This document shows, piece after piece, positions 15,909 through 25,429 of a stretch of DNA of 64,000 bases. Each line of letters begins with the position of its first letter. Position 1 is the stretch's first letter. The stretch comes from DATKHR01 sp035939575 (GTDB lineage: Bacteria > Acidobacteriota > Vicinamibacteria > Vicinamibacterales > CAVVIG01), in the NCBI GenBank assembly GCA_035939575.1, contig DASZFS010000500.1:1-64000 (forward strand), in the 5' to 3' direction. The position numbers and the translations under genes are program-made. The notes under the pieces are model-generated. The model was not told where the DNA came from and did no database searches. It saw only the letters and a list, made by a program, of their open reading frames with translations.

Positions 15909-17036
15909 CTAGTTCGAGTGGCGCTCGTGTTCCACGGAGGCATCAGTCGTGCCGACGCCGCCCTTTGCGCAGGATGAAACCAGTTCTCGAATGGCCTGTC
16001 CCCCGACCGCGAGACCGCTCCGAATCAGGCCGTCTGCGCCCACGAGCACGGCGGCAGGAGTCACGCCGCAGTCGTACATCTCGGCGACGTCGAATCGGGG
16101 CTGAAGCAGTACCCGCGCGGCGTCGAATCCCGTCAGTTTGGCGAGATTGTCCTTCGCCGTCCCGACGTTGACGAGAACGACACGTGGCAATCCTTCCATC
16201 TCGCGTGTCCAGCGAACCAGATTCGACGTGAGCGTTTCACACGACTCACAGAACGGGCTCGAGAACACCAGCAGGACATCTCCGAGCTCTCTCAGCGATC
16301 GCAATGAGCGCTTCTCGCCATCAAGTCCTGGGAGCTCGAATTCCGGCGCGGGTGTTCCAATCGGAAGACCAATGCTCTTGGGATGCGTTCTGGCTGGCTG
16401 GACACCCTCGGTCGGACCTTGCGCCGCGCGCCTCCGCGGTGCGGGCGCAGGACGCTCCGCCGGCGCTGCCTCGTCTTCGAAGTCCAGAGGGAAGGACCAT
16501 TCGGAGGGCTCTGCTGGCTGAGGCCGCGAGCGGTCGATCTGGAGGAGAAACAGCAGGCCCGCCAGGCATCCGAGGACGAGGGCGACTTTCCGCCCATGAC
16601 TGTCGAGGCTCGCAACCCAGGTCCACAATTCCGGGCCCGAGTGCCCCTGGCCCCCCGATGCCAGCCAGCCCGCGCAGGTCGCCAGTACGCCATTGCGAAG
16701 CACTGTCCACCAACCCACGGGCGCCGACTGCAGCTGGCCGAAGCAGTGGCAGTTCGGCCTCCGCCCGCGCGCCATCGCGATGCCGATCGCCACCAGGAAC
16801 ACAGCGATGAGTGCGAGCGCGCCCCATGCGCCATACCAGGCCAGACTGGCCGGGAGGAGCGCACCGGCGGTCACGAGTTCGAGGCCTGGCAGCAGCGGCA
16901 CCATGGGTCCCGCGAGCGCCGGCGGCAGACCAAAATCGTGCAACGCCTGGCGCGTGCCCGCCGGGTCCACGAGCTTGGTTGCTCCCGAGAGGAGAAACAC
17001 CGCTGCCAGGAAAAGACGGACAGCCAGAGGCGTCAA
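15909..17036 (-). CDS. MauE/DoxX-like membrane protein fused to a thioredoxin-like domain
   Basis: 375 residues; the best start is a TTG at 17036 preceded by AAGAAG, so the start is uncertain. The first half is a four-span MauE-type membrane domain (RLFLAAVFLLSGATKLVDPA, then NCHCFGQL with paired Cys). After a proline-rich linker (175-235) comes a redoxin domain: IGTPAPEFELPGLDG and SSPFCESCETLTSNLVRW with the CxxC active site near residue 264. It probably passes reducing equivalents across the inner membrane to a periplasmic thiol. The gene lies 18 bases after the TonB receptor on the same strand, unusual company for a MauE fusion. Confidence 0.88.
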   Translation of the reverse strand: MTPLAVRLFLAAVFLLSGATKLVDPAGTRQALHDFGLPPALAGPMVPLLPGLELVTAGALLPASLAWYGAWGALALIAVFLVAIGIAMARGRRPNCHCFGQLQSAPVGWWTVLRNGVLATCAGWLASGGQGHSGPELWTWVASLDSHGRKVALVLGCLAGLLFLLQIDRSRPQPAEPSEWSFPLDFEDEAAPAERPAPAPRRRAAQGPTEGVQPARTHPKSIGLPIGTPAPEFELPGLDGEKRSLRSLRELGDVLLVFSSPFCESCETLTSNLVRWTREMEGLPRVVLVNVGTAKDNLAKLTGFDAARVLLQPRFDVAEMYDCGVTPAAVLVGADGLIRSGLAVGGQAIRELVSSCAKGGVGTTDASVEHERHSN

Positions 17037-17054
17037 ATCTTCTTCATGCCACCC

Positions 17055-19877
17055 TTAGAAGTCGAAGCCCACGCCAAGCCGAAGCAAACGGCCCGGCAGA
17101 ATCGTCAGGGGTCTGCCTTGCGACGGGTACACGCTCGTTTCCGTGATGGTGTAGTTCGCGTTGAACAGGTTGAACAGCTCGATCTGCGGCCTCAGCTTGA
17201 GCTTGCCCGCCTTCGCCGTCCAGGACGCCGACAGGTCCGTCTGGTACATCCGCGGGAAATAGAAGCTGCCCGGCGGCGTCAGCTGCACGCTCACCGCCGA
17301 GGCCGTCGTCAGCGTCGGCAGCTGCGCTTTCGTCACCGTCTCGGTGATGACGCGCTCCGGCCCGGGCTGGGTCTGAAAGACGCCGCTCACCCGCAGGCCC
17401 GCCCATGGCAGCGGATACGTCCCCGACAGTTTGTAGGTCGTCAGGAACGGGATGCTGTACTGGCTCTGATCGCAATAGAGAAGGGCGTTCGGGTTCGACA
17501 CGTCGCACGTCTTGGTGATCAGCCGGCCCGTTGACGATCCCGCGACGAAGGTCAACCCGTTGTGCAGGCGGCCGCGGAACAACACGTCGATGCCGTTGTA
17601 GACGCGCGTGTTGTTGGGCGACGTGATGTCGAGCAGGTTCGCCGCCACGACTCTCGACGGCAATACCTGGTAGACCGGCAGGGTCTGACCGTTGCCGCGC
17701 GGATCGGGCAGTGACAGCAATTGCCAGTCGGTCGCGAGCGGGTTGGCGAGGTTCTCGCTGTAGAGCTGATTGTGCGACTCACGGCGGTTGTACGCCACCG
17801 ACATCGCGACGCCGGTGACCAGTTCCTGGTCCACGGCGATGTTGTAGAGCAGATCGTACGGCCGGTTGATAGTCGAATCGAGCCGCCGCGTCACCGCCAC
17901 GCCGAATCCTGGATTGTTCGACGTGCCGATCTCGCTTGGCTCCGCTATGCCGTCGTGGTTGGGATCGGTCCAGTTGCGCGTGTCGGAGATGGTCGTGATG
18001 CCGCTCGACACCGGGTTGTACGGCGTGATGAACGAGGCGCCCGACGTCTGCGCCTGGTTGTACTTGCCGAGCGAGCCCTTGACCGCCGTCCTGCCGTTGC
18101 TGAACAGGTTGTAGGAGGCGCCGACGCGTAGCGATGCATCCTTCCACGACGGAATGCCGTCGATTTCGGGGAAGTTGCGCGCCGGGAGGAACTGCGTGGC
18201 CGCAGCGGTCACGGCATCGATCTTCCCGAAGTAGGTATCCCACCGGAGGCCAGGGTTGAGCGTCAGTCGCTTGAAGGACCACGAGTCCTGCACATAGAAG
18301 CCGGCCTCGCGGCTGTCCACTTGCGAGTTGATCGGCGTGTCGTAGATCACCACGGCGAACGGCACGCCGTTGCGGTACTGCTGCAGCAGGTCGCCGTTGT
18401 TTGAATACCGGAACAGCCGATCGAAGCCGTCGCCGCCCTGGAATCCAAATTTCAACTGGTGCGCGCCGGTCACGTAGGTCAGCGACGCGTTGTAAAACTC
18501 CTTGACGACCGGCTGGCTGAATCCCGCCGCGATGTTGCCGTAGGAGTATCCGAGCGTCGTGTCCATCTTCGCCGGCGCTCCCGGCGGCACGCCGGGCTGA
18601 TAGTAGTTCGCCCAGCCCTTGTGGTTGACCGAATAGCCGACGTCCACGAACAGTTTGCTCGTCGGCGTGTAGGACCACTTGGCGACGCCGAAGTAATCCA
18701 GGTAGTCATTGTAGACGACGGTGGCTTCGCGCGCGGCCGTGGGGCTGCCGGCGCCATAGCGCTCGAACCGGATCCATTCGCCCAACACGCTCACGCGATT
18801 CTTGTCGTTCAGCGCCCAGGTCGCGCGGTTCGTGATCGCGCGGTGCAGATTGCGATCGACTTCGGGCGTCCCCGCCGGGGACCCGAATCCGTCCGACACG
18901 GCGCCGGTCGTCGGGTTGTACGTCCACGCGCGGACCGACGCGAACCACCAGAGCTTGTCCTTCACGATCGGGAAACCGACGCTGGGGTTGATGTCGTACT
19001 GCAAATCCAGCTTGGGCTGCGTCTGCAATTGAAAGCCGGCCGACAGCTGCTCGGGCGACGCGTTCCCCGCGGACAGGCTCGAGTTCGCGTAATTGAAGAC
19101 GCCAAACGCGTGCACGGCATTGCCGCCCGAGTGGGGAATCTGATTCACGACGACGTTGCCGTAGGGCGTGTCGGCGCTGCCGCCGTTGACGTGGTACACG
19201 AACTCCTCGAACGCGCCGCTGTTGCCGTACATCGCGGTGACGCCCTGGTTGACGAACGAGTCGATGCGCATGCCGTCCACTTCGGTGGCCTGCGGCGCCA
19301 GCACCGAGTACGCGTGCAGCTCGGCTTGCCACATCGTGGTGCTGCCGCCGACGTCGAAAGCCGATCCGGTCACGCCGCCGCCGCCCTGGACGAGCGCCGG
19401 GATCGTGTTGCCCATCGTCGCAAAGCTGCGGCCGGTCGGCAGCGCGTCGGCCAGCTCCTGGTTCAGCACCTCGCGGCGTTCGGTCCGCTGCACGTCCACG
19501 ATCGGCGAGGCGCCCGACACCGTCACGCTCTCCTGGACATCCCCCACCTTCATCTGGACATTCAAGGGTGCCGTGAAGTTCGCCGGCAGCTGGACGCCTT
19601 CGCGCACTACCGTGCCGAATCCCGAGAGCGTGAACGTCACCGTGTAGGTCCCCGGAAGGAGATCGATGATGCGGTAGCGCCCTTCGCCATCCGTCACGCC
19701 CGTGTGTGCCTGTTCGATGAGCGCCGGGCTGCGCGCTTCCACGGCGACGCCGGGAAGCACCGCACCGGTCGTATCCGTGGCTACGCCCGCGATGGCGCTC
19801 GTGCCTTGCGCGAACACGGTCACGGGCGCGAGCACGATCGCCGATGCAATCACCGCGCCTCGAAGTCTGCCGATCAT
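17055..19877 (-). CDS. Oar-type TonB-dependent outer membrane receptor
   Basis: 940 residues from the ATG at 19877 with AGGAGG ahead. It has a signal peptide (1-23), then a carboxypeptidase-regulatory (Ig-like) domain (about 25-110: SAIAGVATDTTGAVLPGVAV, GRYRIIDLLPGTYTVTFTLS). A plug region follows (VDVQRTERREVLNQELADAL onward), then a long beta barrel ending in an aromatic residue (GVGFDF), the outer membrane assembly signal. This architecture is expanded in Acidobacteriota and is used for large or complex substrates; the ligand is unknown. It leads an operon with the MauE/thioredoxin and serine hydrolase genes. A promoter candidate lies at 19935-19963. Confidence 0.92.
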   Translation of the reverse strand: MIGRLRGAVIASAIVLAPVTVFAQGTSAIAGVATDTTGAVLPGVAVEARSPALIEQAHTGVTDGEGRYRIIDLLPGTYTVTFTLSGFGTVVREGVQLPANFTAPLNVQMKVGDVQESVTVSGASPIVDVQRTERREVLNQELADALPTGRSFATMGNTIPALVQGGGGVTGSAFDVGGSTTMWQAELHAYSVLAPQATEVDGMRIDSFVNQGVTAMYGNSGAFEEFVYHVNGGSADTPYGNVVVNQIPHSGGNAVHAFGVFNYANSSLSAGNASPEQLSAGFQLQTQPKLDLQYDINPSVGFPIVKDKLWWFASVRAWTYNPTTGAVSDGFGSPAGTPEVDRNLHRAITNRATWALNDKNRVSVLGEWIRFERYGAGSPTAAREATVVYNDYLDYFGVAKWSYTPTSKLFVDVGYSVNHKGWANYYQPGVPPGAPAKMDTTLGYSYGNIAAGFSQPVVKEFYNASLTYVTGAHQLKFGFQGGDGFDRLFRYSNNGDLLQQYRNGVPFAVVIYDTPINSQVDSREAGFYVQDSWSFKRLTLNPGLRWDTYFGKIDAVTAAATQFLPARNFPEIDGIPSWKDASLRVGASYNLFSNGRTAVKGSLGKYNQAQTSGASFITPYNPVSSGITTISDTRNWTDPNHDGIAEPSEIGTSNNPGFGVAVTRRLDSTINRPYDLLYNIAVDQELVTGVAMSVAYNRRESHNQLYSENLANPLATDWQLLSLPDPRGNGQTLPVYQVLPSRVVAANLLDITSPNNTRVYNGIDVLFRGRLHNGLTFVAGSSTGRLITKTCDVSNPNALLYCDQSQYSIPFLTTYKLSGTYPLPWAGLRVSGVFQTQPGPERVITETVTKAQLPTLTTASAVSVQLTPPGSFYFPRMYQTDLSASWTAKAGKLKLRPQIELFNLFNANYTITETSVYPSQGRPLTILPGRLLRLGVGFDF

Positions 19878-19934
19878 CCATTCCTCCTCGGGCGACGCCC
19901 CCGGGTCGGGTCGGGTCGCGTCGTTTACGCCGGG

Positions 19935-19963
19935 ACACTAACGTGTGATTCCCGGGTCGTCAA
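19935..19963 (-). promoter_or_regulatory. Candidate sigma70 promoter for the TonB receptor operon
   Basis: Read on the minus strand: TTGACG (19963-19958), a 17-base spacer, then TAGTGT (19940-19935). Transcription would begin near 19928, leaving about 50 bases of leader before the ATG at 19877. The -35 is near consensus, the -10 is weak. Confidence 0.4.
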
Positions 19964-20007
19964 TTCTTTTATTGTGCGGGATTGTCTATGGCGACGAAGT
20001 TGACAGG

Positions 20008-22044
20008 CTACGGTTCGCGGTAGGGAAGGCCGCGGCGATACCCGGCGAGACGATCGCGGATGGCGCTCGCGGCCGGATGGCCCGAGCTCGACGCGAGCGC
20101 GTCGGCCGCTTCGGCGGCGGTCACGGCGCGCTCGAACTGGCCTGCCGCCGCGCAAGCCGCGGCCAGGGTGTCGAGCGCGGCGATGTCGCGCGACTGCGTG
20201 AGCGCCACGGCTCCTTCGGCAAGACGGACGGCCTCCGATGGCAGGCGCAGCGCGTCGTTCGAGGAGGTGGCGCGCACCCACGCCAGGGCCACCATGGCCG
20301 GCGGGAAATCGGGCCGTGCCATCAGGCTCCGCCGGAAGTGCGCGATCGCGTCCTCGCTCTTGTGCTGCGACGCGAGCACCAGGCCGAGGCTGAAGTGGGC
20401 CTCGGGGTCGGAAGAGTCCCAACGGAGGGCCTCACCGTATTCAAGCGCCGCGGCGTCGAGCCGATCCTCCTGCTGGAACACAAGGGCCAGGCTGCGGTGC
20501 GCGCGGGCGTACGACACGTCGAGATCCAGGGCCTGGCGAAACTGGCGCGCCGCTTCGTCGCGCATCCCCCGTCCGAGGAACGCGGTGCCGAGATTGAAGT
20601 GCGCCGCGGGCGACGCCGGCCTGAGCCGCACCGATTCGGCGAAATGCACGGCGGACCGTTCCAGGTCACCCGCTTCCACGTACAGCAGCGCCGCATCATC
20701 GTGCAGTGCAACGTTGTCCGGCTGAGCGGCCAGCATCATCTCGAGCCCTTTGATTTCCTCGGGGAGGACCTTAGCGCGGATGCTGCGGGCGAGCGGATCG
20801 CGGTCGGCTGCGCGGCGTGGCACGGCCTGAAACCAGAGCTCGGACATTTCGTCGGAGGTCCGCTGCCCGTACGTCACGCGCCGCACCGGCTGATTGGGAT
20901 TCCGGCGGTTGCCGCCGGAGTTGTCGTACCGCCACCGCATGGTCACCGTCGTGCCGCGCGGGAGGAAGAGCGGGCGCGCGTACTGATAGACGTCCTGCCA
21001 GTCGAAGTCCCAGTTGGTGATCGAGATCAGCGGCTCGATCCGGCCGTCAGGAAGGCGCGCGATCCCCTCGACTTCCCGCGCCAGATAGTGCGCGTGCGGC
21101 TGGACGGTGTACACATCGACATCGACCGGCACCGTGTACGAATCCTCGACCACGTAGTTGCTGTCGCCAGGCGCCACGTTGAGATCTTCGCGGTTCAACC
21201 GCATCATCACCGGCACGTGCGTCGGCGGCTCGTCAGTGAGATACAACCCGACACTCGCCTGGACCGGCTCCCGCTGTCCGTCCGGACGCAGATGGAGCAT
21301 CAGCACGAGATCGCTGCCCGGTTCGAGCGGCCACGCGATGCCCTCGGCGGCTCTGAACGGCGTGTGACCCGGTCCCCAGTCCAGAAAAAAACCGTCAGGC
21401 GTCCGGACCGTCGGCGGTACCAGCCCTTCGTATCCGGGCTCCGTGCCTGACGTGTCGATCCGCTTCGACAAACCGGTGGCATCAATCTGCATCGTCGCGT
21501 GGTGGACGACGCGAGGGTTGCCCGGACGAAACTCCCACGCTTTGACGTAGCGCTTCGTGTTCAACGGAATTGGAATCACGAAGTTGCGGTACACGTCGTT
21601 TCCGCTCGCGGGCAGCGTGAACGCCTGCGGCATCGACACGACGAGATCGGGTTCGCCGAGCCGCCATCCAGATGTCCAGGCGGGCGTCAGCGGCAACGCC
21701 GCCCGATCGCCTTCGTGCGCGCCGTCGGCGACCCAGCGCTGAAACGTGTCGATCTCTGCGTCGCTCAAGCGCCGCACGCCGACGAAGTCGCCATGACCCG
21801 GCTCCGGTTTCCAGGGCGGCATGTACCGGCTTTTCGTTGCCTGCGCAATCTGACGCGCGCGCGGTCGGACCTCGTCGTACGTGAGCAGGCTGAACGCCGC
21901 CGCGCCAGGGCGATGGCAGCTCGCGCAATGCTCGAAGACGAGCGGTGCGATGTCGCGGGTGAAGGTGACCGTAGCGGCAGCGTCCGCGCCGACGCCGATC
22001 GCGGCGAAGGCCGCCGCCGCTCTACAAATCCGGGGCGCCCGCAT
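20008..22044 (-). CDS. Periplasmic cytochrome c / Cu(II) monooxygenase-like / TPR fusion
   Basis: 678 residues from the ATG at 22044; a TTG at 22053 is less likely. A signal peptide is followed by a heme site, HCASCHRPG (C40-H44). Then comes a domain resembling peptidylglycine-type type II copper monooxygenases: HH in RVVHHATMQ, MLHLRPDG, PHAHYLA (HxH) and TVTMRWRYDNSGGN, so plausible ligands for both copper sites are present. The last third (about 440-650) is a row of TPR units (NLGTAFLGRGMRDEAARQFR, LGLVLASQHKSEDAIAHFRR). Electrons could pass from the heme to the copper centre; the substrate is unknown. It diverges from the TonB receptor at 22134. Confidence 0.88.
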   Translation of the reverse strand: MRAPRICRAAAAFAAIGVGADAAATVTFTRDIAPLVFEHCASCHRPGAAAFSLLTYDEVRPRARQIAQATKSRYMPPWKPEPGHGDFVGVRRLSDAEIDTFQRWVADGAHEGDRAALPLTPAWTSGWRLGEPDLVVSMPQAFTLPASGNDVYRNFVIPIPLNTKRYVKAWEFRPGNPRVVHHATMQIDATGLSKRIDTSGTEPGYEGLVPPTVRTPDGFFLDWGPGHTPFRAAEGIAWPLEPGSDLVLMLHLRPDGQREPVQASVGLYLTDEPPTHVPVMMRLNREDLNVAPGDSNYVVEDSYTVPVDVDVYTVQPHAHYLAREVEGIARLPDGRIEPLISITNWDFDWQDVYQYARPLFLPRGTTVTMRWRYDNSGGNRRNPNQPVRRVTYGQRTSDEMSELWFQAVPRRAADRDPLARSIRAKVLPEEIKGLEMMLAAQPDNVALHDDAALLYVEAGDLERSAVHFAESVRLRPASPAAHFNLGTAFLGRGMRDEAARQFRQALDLDVSYARAHRSLALVFQQEDRLDAAALEYGEALRWDSSDPEAHFSLGLVLASQHKSEDAIAHFRRSLMARPDFPPAMVALAWVRATSSNDALRLPSEAVRLAEGAVALTQSRDIAALDTLAAACAAAGQFERAVTAAEAADALASSSGHPAASAIRDRLAGYRRGLPYREP

Positions 22045-22053
22045 GGATCTCAA

Positions 22054-22059
22054 ACTATA
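22054..22059 (-). promoter_or_regulatory. Candidate -10 element for the cytochrome/monooxygenase gene
   Basis: TATAGT on the minus strand ends nine bases before the ATG at 22044, which would give an almost leaderless transcript. No well spaced -35 is visible, so this is a weak call. Confidence 0.3.
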
Positions 22060-22133
22060 CGCGACTGCGCGGGCTAGGTTTTACAACACCATTACAGCCC
22101 CGTTGAAACCGCCGGGGGTAGTCTCCCTCACGC

Positions 22134-25100
22134 ATGATCCGTTCGAGTGTGACGGCGCGGAGAGCCCCGGTGTCTGCCGCGTCGATTCTCTGGTGCGTGA
22201 CACTGCTGGCGCTGCTGCCGCGGACGAGCGTGGCGCAATACAACACCGCTGAAATCAGCGGTGTCGTGAAGGATACGCAGGGCGCGCTGCTGCCCGGCGC
22301 CATCGTCACCGCTGTGGACATTGCGACGCGCGCGACCGTCGAGCGCACCACGGATCAGTCCGGCCGGTTTCTGCTGCCGGCGCTGGCGGTCGGATCGTAC
22401 GATCTGTCCGTCACGCTGGAAGGCTTCAAGCGATTCGCGCGGCGCGGACTCGCCCTGCAGGTTGGACAGAAGATCGATCTGCCGGTCACGCTGGAGATCG
22501 GCGCAGTCGAGGAGTCGGTCGTTGTCGGTGCGGAGATCCCGCTGCTGCAGACGGCGAACGCCGAGGTGAGCGATGTCATCGGCAACCGCCAGGTCACCGA
22601 GCTCGCGCTCAACGGCCGGCAGTTCCTCCAGCTGGCGCAGCTCACCGACGGCGTCGCCATTCCTCCCGGCGGGACGCGTGGCGGGGCGCTCGAACAGGCC
22701 GGGAGCCTGCCCGCCGTCCAGGGACAGCGCAGCGGTCACAACATCTACCTCCTCGACGGCGTGAAGGTGACCGACGAGTACTTCAACAACCTCGTGGTCA
22801 GTCCCTCCATTGACGCGATTCAGGAGTTCAAGATCGACAAGACGATGTATCCCCCGGAATTCGGCGGCAAGTCCGCCGCGCTCGTCAACATCGTGACCAG
22901 ATCGGGGAGCAACACGTTTCACGGCGGTGGGCTCGCCTTCGTGCGTGACAGCGCCTTCGACTCCCGTAACGCCTTCGACGACCCGAATCAACCGGTGCCG
23001 CCGCTGCACCAGAGGCAGTTCGGGCTCTCGGTCGGCGGTCCGGTCGATCTGGGATCGCTTTACCACGGCTCGGACAGGACATTTTTCTTCCTCTCGTACG
23101 AAGGGCAGCGCGCCGAGCGCTCGTTGACCCAGACGTTCTCCGTTCCGCCGGCGGCGCAACGTGCGGGCAACTTCGCCGGCCTGGCACCCCTGATCGATCC
23201 GACCACGGGACAGCCGTTCCCGAACAATCAGATTCCGGCGTCGCGGCTCGATCCGGTGGCCGTGGCGCTCCTCGACAAGGTGCCGCTGCCGACTGGCGCG
23301 GGCTCCGTGCAGAATCTGCTCGCCGTCGCGCAGGAGACCAATCCGATCAACCAGGCCACGCTACGCATGGATCATCGCGTCACGGCGCGCGATCAGCTGT
23401 TCGGCCGCTTCTCGTGGTTCGACGTTACGGACGACCAGCCATTCGGCACGAGCTCGCTGAACGAGACGCTGGTGCCGGGCTTTGGCCGTCAGGTGCACAC
23501 CGGCAGCCTCAATCTCGGCGTGAGCGAGACCCACACCTTCGGCGACCGCGTGCTCAACGAACTGCGCTTCGGGTGGTTGAGCGTCGGTGGCGGACAGGTC
23601 AGCCCGAATCAAGGCGTCAACTTCGCGGCGGTCACCGGACTGAAAGGCGTGACGACGAACGCGGCGGACACGGGCTATCCGCAAGTCTCGTTCGGCGGCC
23701 TCTATAGCACCATCGGCGATCCGACGGCGTTCGTGTCGCGTGAGAATCGCAGCTACGAGCTGTACGACAACGTGACGGTGAATCGCGGCGACCACGAGGT
23801 GAAGTTCGGCGGCTATCTGTTCCGTCTGGATTTCAACCCCGTGCTGCCCAACACCGCGCGCGGCGCGTTCACGTTCACCGGACAGTTCAGCGGCAATGCG
23901 CTGGCCGATTTCCTGCTGGGCGATCCGACGTCCGGCCAGGCCGGGATTGGCCGCGCCGCGGAGCAGGGGCGGAGCACGTGGTTCCACGTGTACGGCCAGG
24001 ACGACTGGCACGCGACATCGCGCCTGACGCTGAACTACGGCCTGCGGTACGAAATCAACGGACAGATGAACGACATCGACAATCAGCTGTCAGCCATCGA
24101 CTTGAGCGCGCCGGGCGGCCGATTCGTGATCGCCAGCGATGATCAGGGCACGATCTCACCGGCGGCGCAGCCGCTGCTGTCGCAGATTCCCATTCCGTAC
24201 GTCTCGTCGTCGCAAGCCGGATGGACGGCCGCGCTCCTGCGCCCCAGTTATCTGCGGTTCGCCCCGCGCGTCGGCGGCGCCTGGTCCGTGGCTCCCGGCA
24301 CGGTGGTGCGCGGCGGCTTCGGAATCTTCCTGAATCAGTGGGCCTACAGCGTGCAGCAGGCGTTCGCGCAGAACCTGCCGTTCTTCCAGCTGAAGACGAT
24401 CAACGCGCCCTCCGACACGAACGTGCCGCCCTACCAGACCGACACGATGCTGCTTGCAAGCGGCAACGGCACGATCGGCGGCTCGACGATGGATCACGAC
24501 TTTCAGACCGAGTACGCGAAGAACGCCACGGCCAGCGTCCAGCGCGAGGTGGCCGTGAACACGACGGTCGAGGTGAGCTACCTGTGGTCGGGCATCACCG
24601 GCGCGGATAGCTCCACGGTGTTGAACGTGCCGCAGCCCGGCCCCGGGGCGATCGGCCCGCGGCGTCCGGTGCCGCAGCTGGCCAACATCTCTGAGATTCG
24701 CTGGAACGGCTACTCGAACTACAACGGCGTGACGTTCAAGATCAGCCGGCGCTTCTCGCACGGCCTCTCGTACTCGGCGAACTATACGCTCTCCAAGGCG
24801 ATCGACGACGCGTCCGATCCGGGCGCGACGGTGGCGGAAACAAATCTGCCGCAGAACGTTTACGACCTGAGCTCCGAACGCGCGCCGTCCAGCTTCGACC
24901 ATCGCCATCGCTTCGTGGCGAACGTGATTTACGCGTTGCCGGATCCCGAAGGCGACGGCGTGCTGTCAGCGCTCGGGCGCGACTGGCAGGTGACCGGCAT
25001 CGCGACGCTCCAGTCCGGGTCGCCCTTCACCGTGAATCTGGGAACGGACGTCGCGAACATCGGATCGGGTCCCGCGCAGCGGCCCAACGTCTCGTGCGAT

Positions 25101-25418
25101 CCGAACAGCGGCGGCGCCCGCACGTCGCAACAGTGGTTCAACACGAGCTGCTTCTCGCTGCCCGCCCCCTTCACCTTCGGCAATTCCGGGCGGAACACCG
25201 TGCTCGCGCCTGGCTACGCCGACGTGGATCTGGGGGTCCAGCGGAGCGTCCGCCTCTCGCAAGGCGCGCAGCTGCAACTGCGCTGGGAGATCTTCAATCT
25301 CTTCGATCGGGTGAACTTCGACACGCCGAATCGCACTGCCTTCACCGCGAACTTCGGCCGCATCTTCAGCGCGCAGCCCGCCAGGCAGATGCAGGTCGGC
25401 GTCAAGCTGATATTCTGA
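22134..25418 (+). CDS. Oar-type TonB-dependent outer membrane receptor
   Basis: 1094 residues. The signal peptide (to about residue 35, ending SVAQ) is followed by a carboxypeptidase-regulatory domain (ISGVVKDTQGALLPGAIVTA, GRFLLPALAVGSYDLSVTLE). A plug region comes next, with QVTELALNGRQFLQLAQLTD and GQRSGHNIYLLDGVKVTDEY, then a barrel with many aromatic strands, finishing MQVGVKLIF. The GR-x-F-x-x-L and LDG-x-x-x-TD elements are hallmarks of this receptor class. No close ribosome site precedes the ATG at 22134. The ligand is unknown. It ends 11 bases from the convergent histidine kinase, with no terminator hairpin between. Confidence 0.92.
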   Translation: MIRSSVTARRAPVSAASILWCVTLLALLPRTSVAQYNTAEISGVVKDTQGALLPGAIVTAVDIATRATVERTTDQSGRFLLPALAVGSYDLSVTLEGFKRFARRGLALQVGQKIDLPVTLEIGAVEESVVVGAEIPLLQTANAEVSDVIGNRQVTELALNGRQFLQLAQLTDGVAIPPGGTRGGALEQAGSLPAVQGQRSGHNIYLLDGVKVTDEYFNNLVVSPSIDAIQEFKIDKTMYPPEFGGKSAALVNIVTRSGSNTFHGGGLAFVRDSAFDSRNAFDDPNQPVPPLHQRQFGLSVGGPVDLGSLYHGSDRTFFFLSYEGQRAERSLTQTFSVPPAAQRAGNFAGLAPLIDPTTGQPFPNNQIPASRLDPVAVALLDKVPLPTGAGSVQNLLAVAQETNPINQATLRMDHRVTARDQLFGRFSWFDVTDDQPFGTSSLNETLVPGFGRQVHTGSLNLGVSETHTFGDRVLNELRFGWLSVGGGQVSPNQGVNFAAVTGLKGVTTNAADTGYPQVSFGGLYSTIGDPTAFVSRENRSYELYDNVTVNRGDHEVKFGGYLFRLDFNPVLPNTARGAFTFTGQFSGNALADFLLGDPTSGQAGIGRAAEQGRSTWFHVYGQDDWHATSRLTLNYGLRYEINGQMNDIDNQLSAIDLSAPGGRFVIASDDQGTISPAAQPLLSQIPIPYVSSSQAGWTAALLRPSYLRFAPRVGGAWSVAPGTVVRGGFGIFLNQWAYSVQQAFAQNLPFFQLKTINAPSDTNVPPYQTDTMLLASGNGTIGGSTMDHDFQTEYAKNATASVQREVAVNTTVEVSYLWSGITGADSSTVLNVPQPGPGAIGPRRPVPQLANISEIRWNGYSNYNGVTFKISRRFSHGLSYSANYTLSKAIDDASDPGATVAETNLPQNVYDLSSERAPSSFDHRHRFVANVIYALPDPEGDGVLSALGRDWQVTGIATLQSGSPFTVNLGTDVANIGSGPAQRPNVSCDPNSGGARTSQQWFNTSCFSLPAPFTFGNSGRNTVLAPGYADVDLGVQRSVRLSQGAQLQLRWEIFNLFDRVNFDTPNRTAFTANFGRIFSAQPARQMQVGVKLIF

Positions 25419-25429
25419 GCGCGCGCGCC

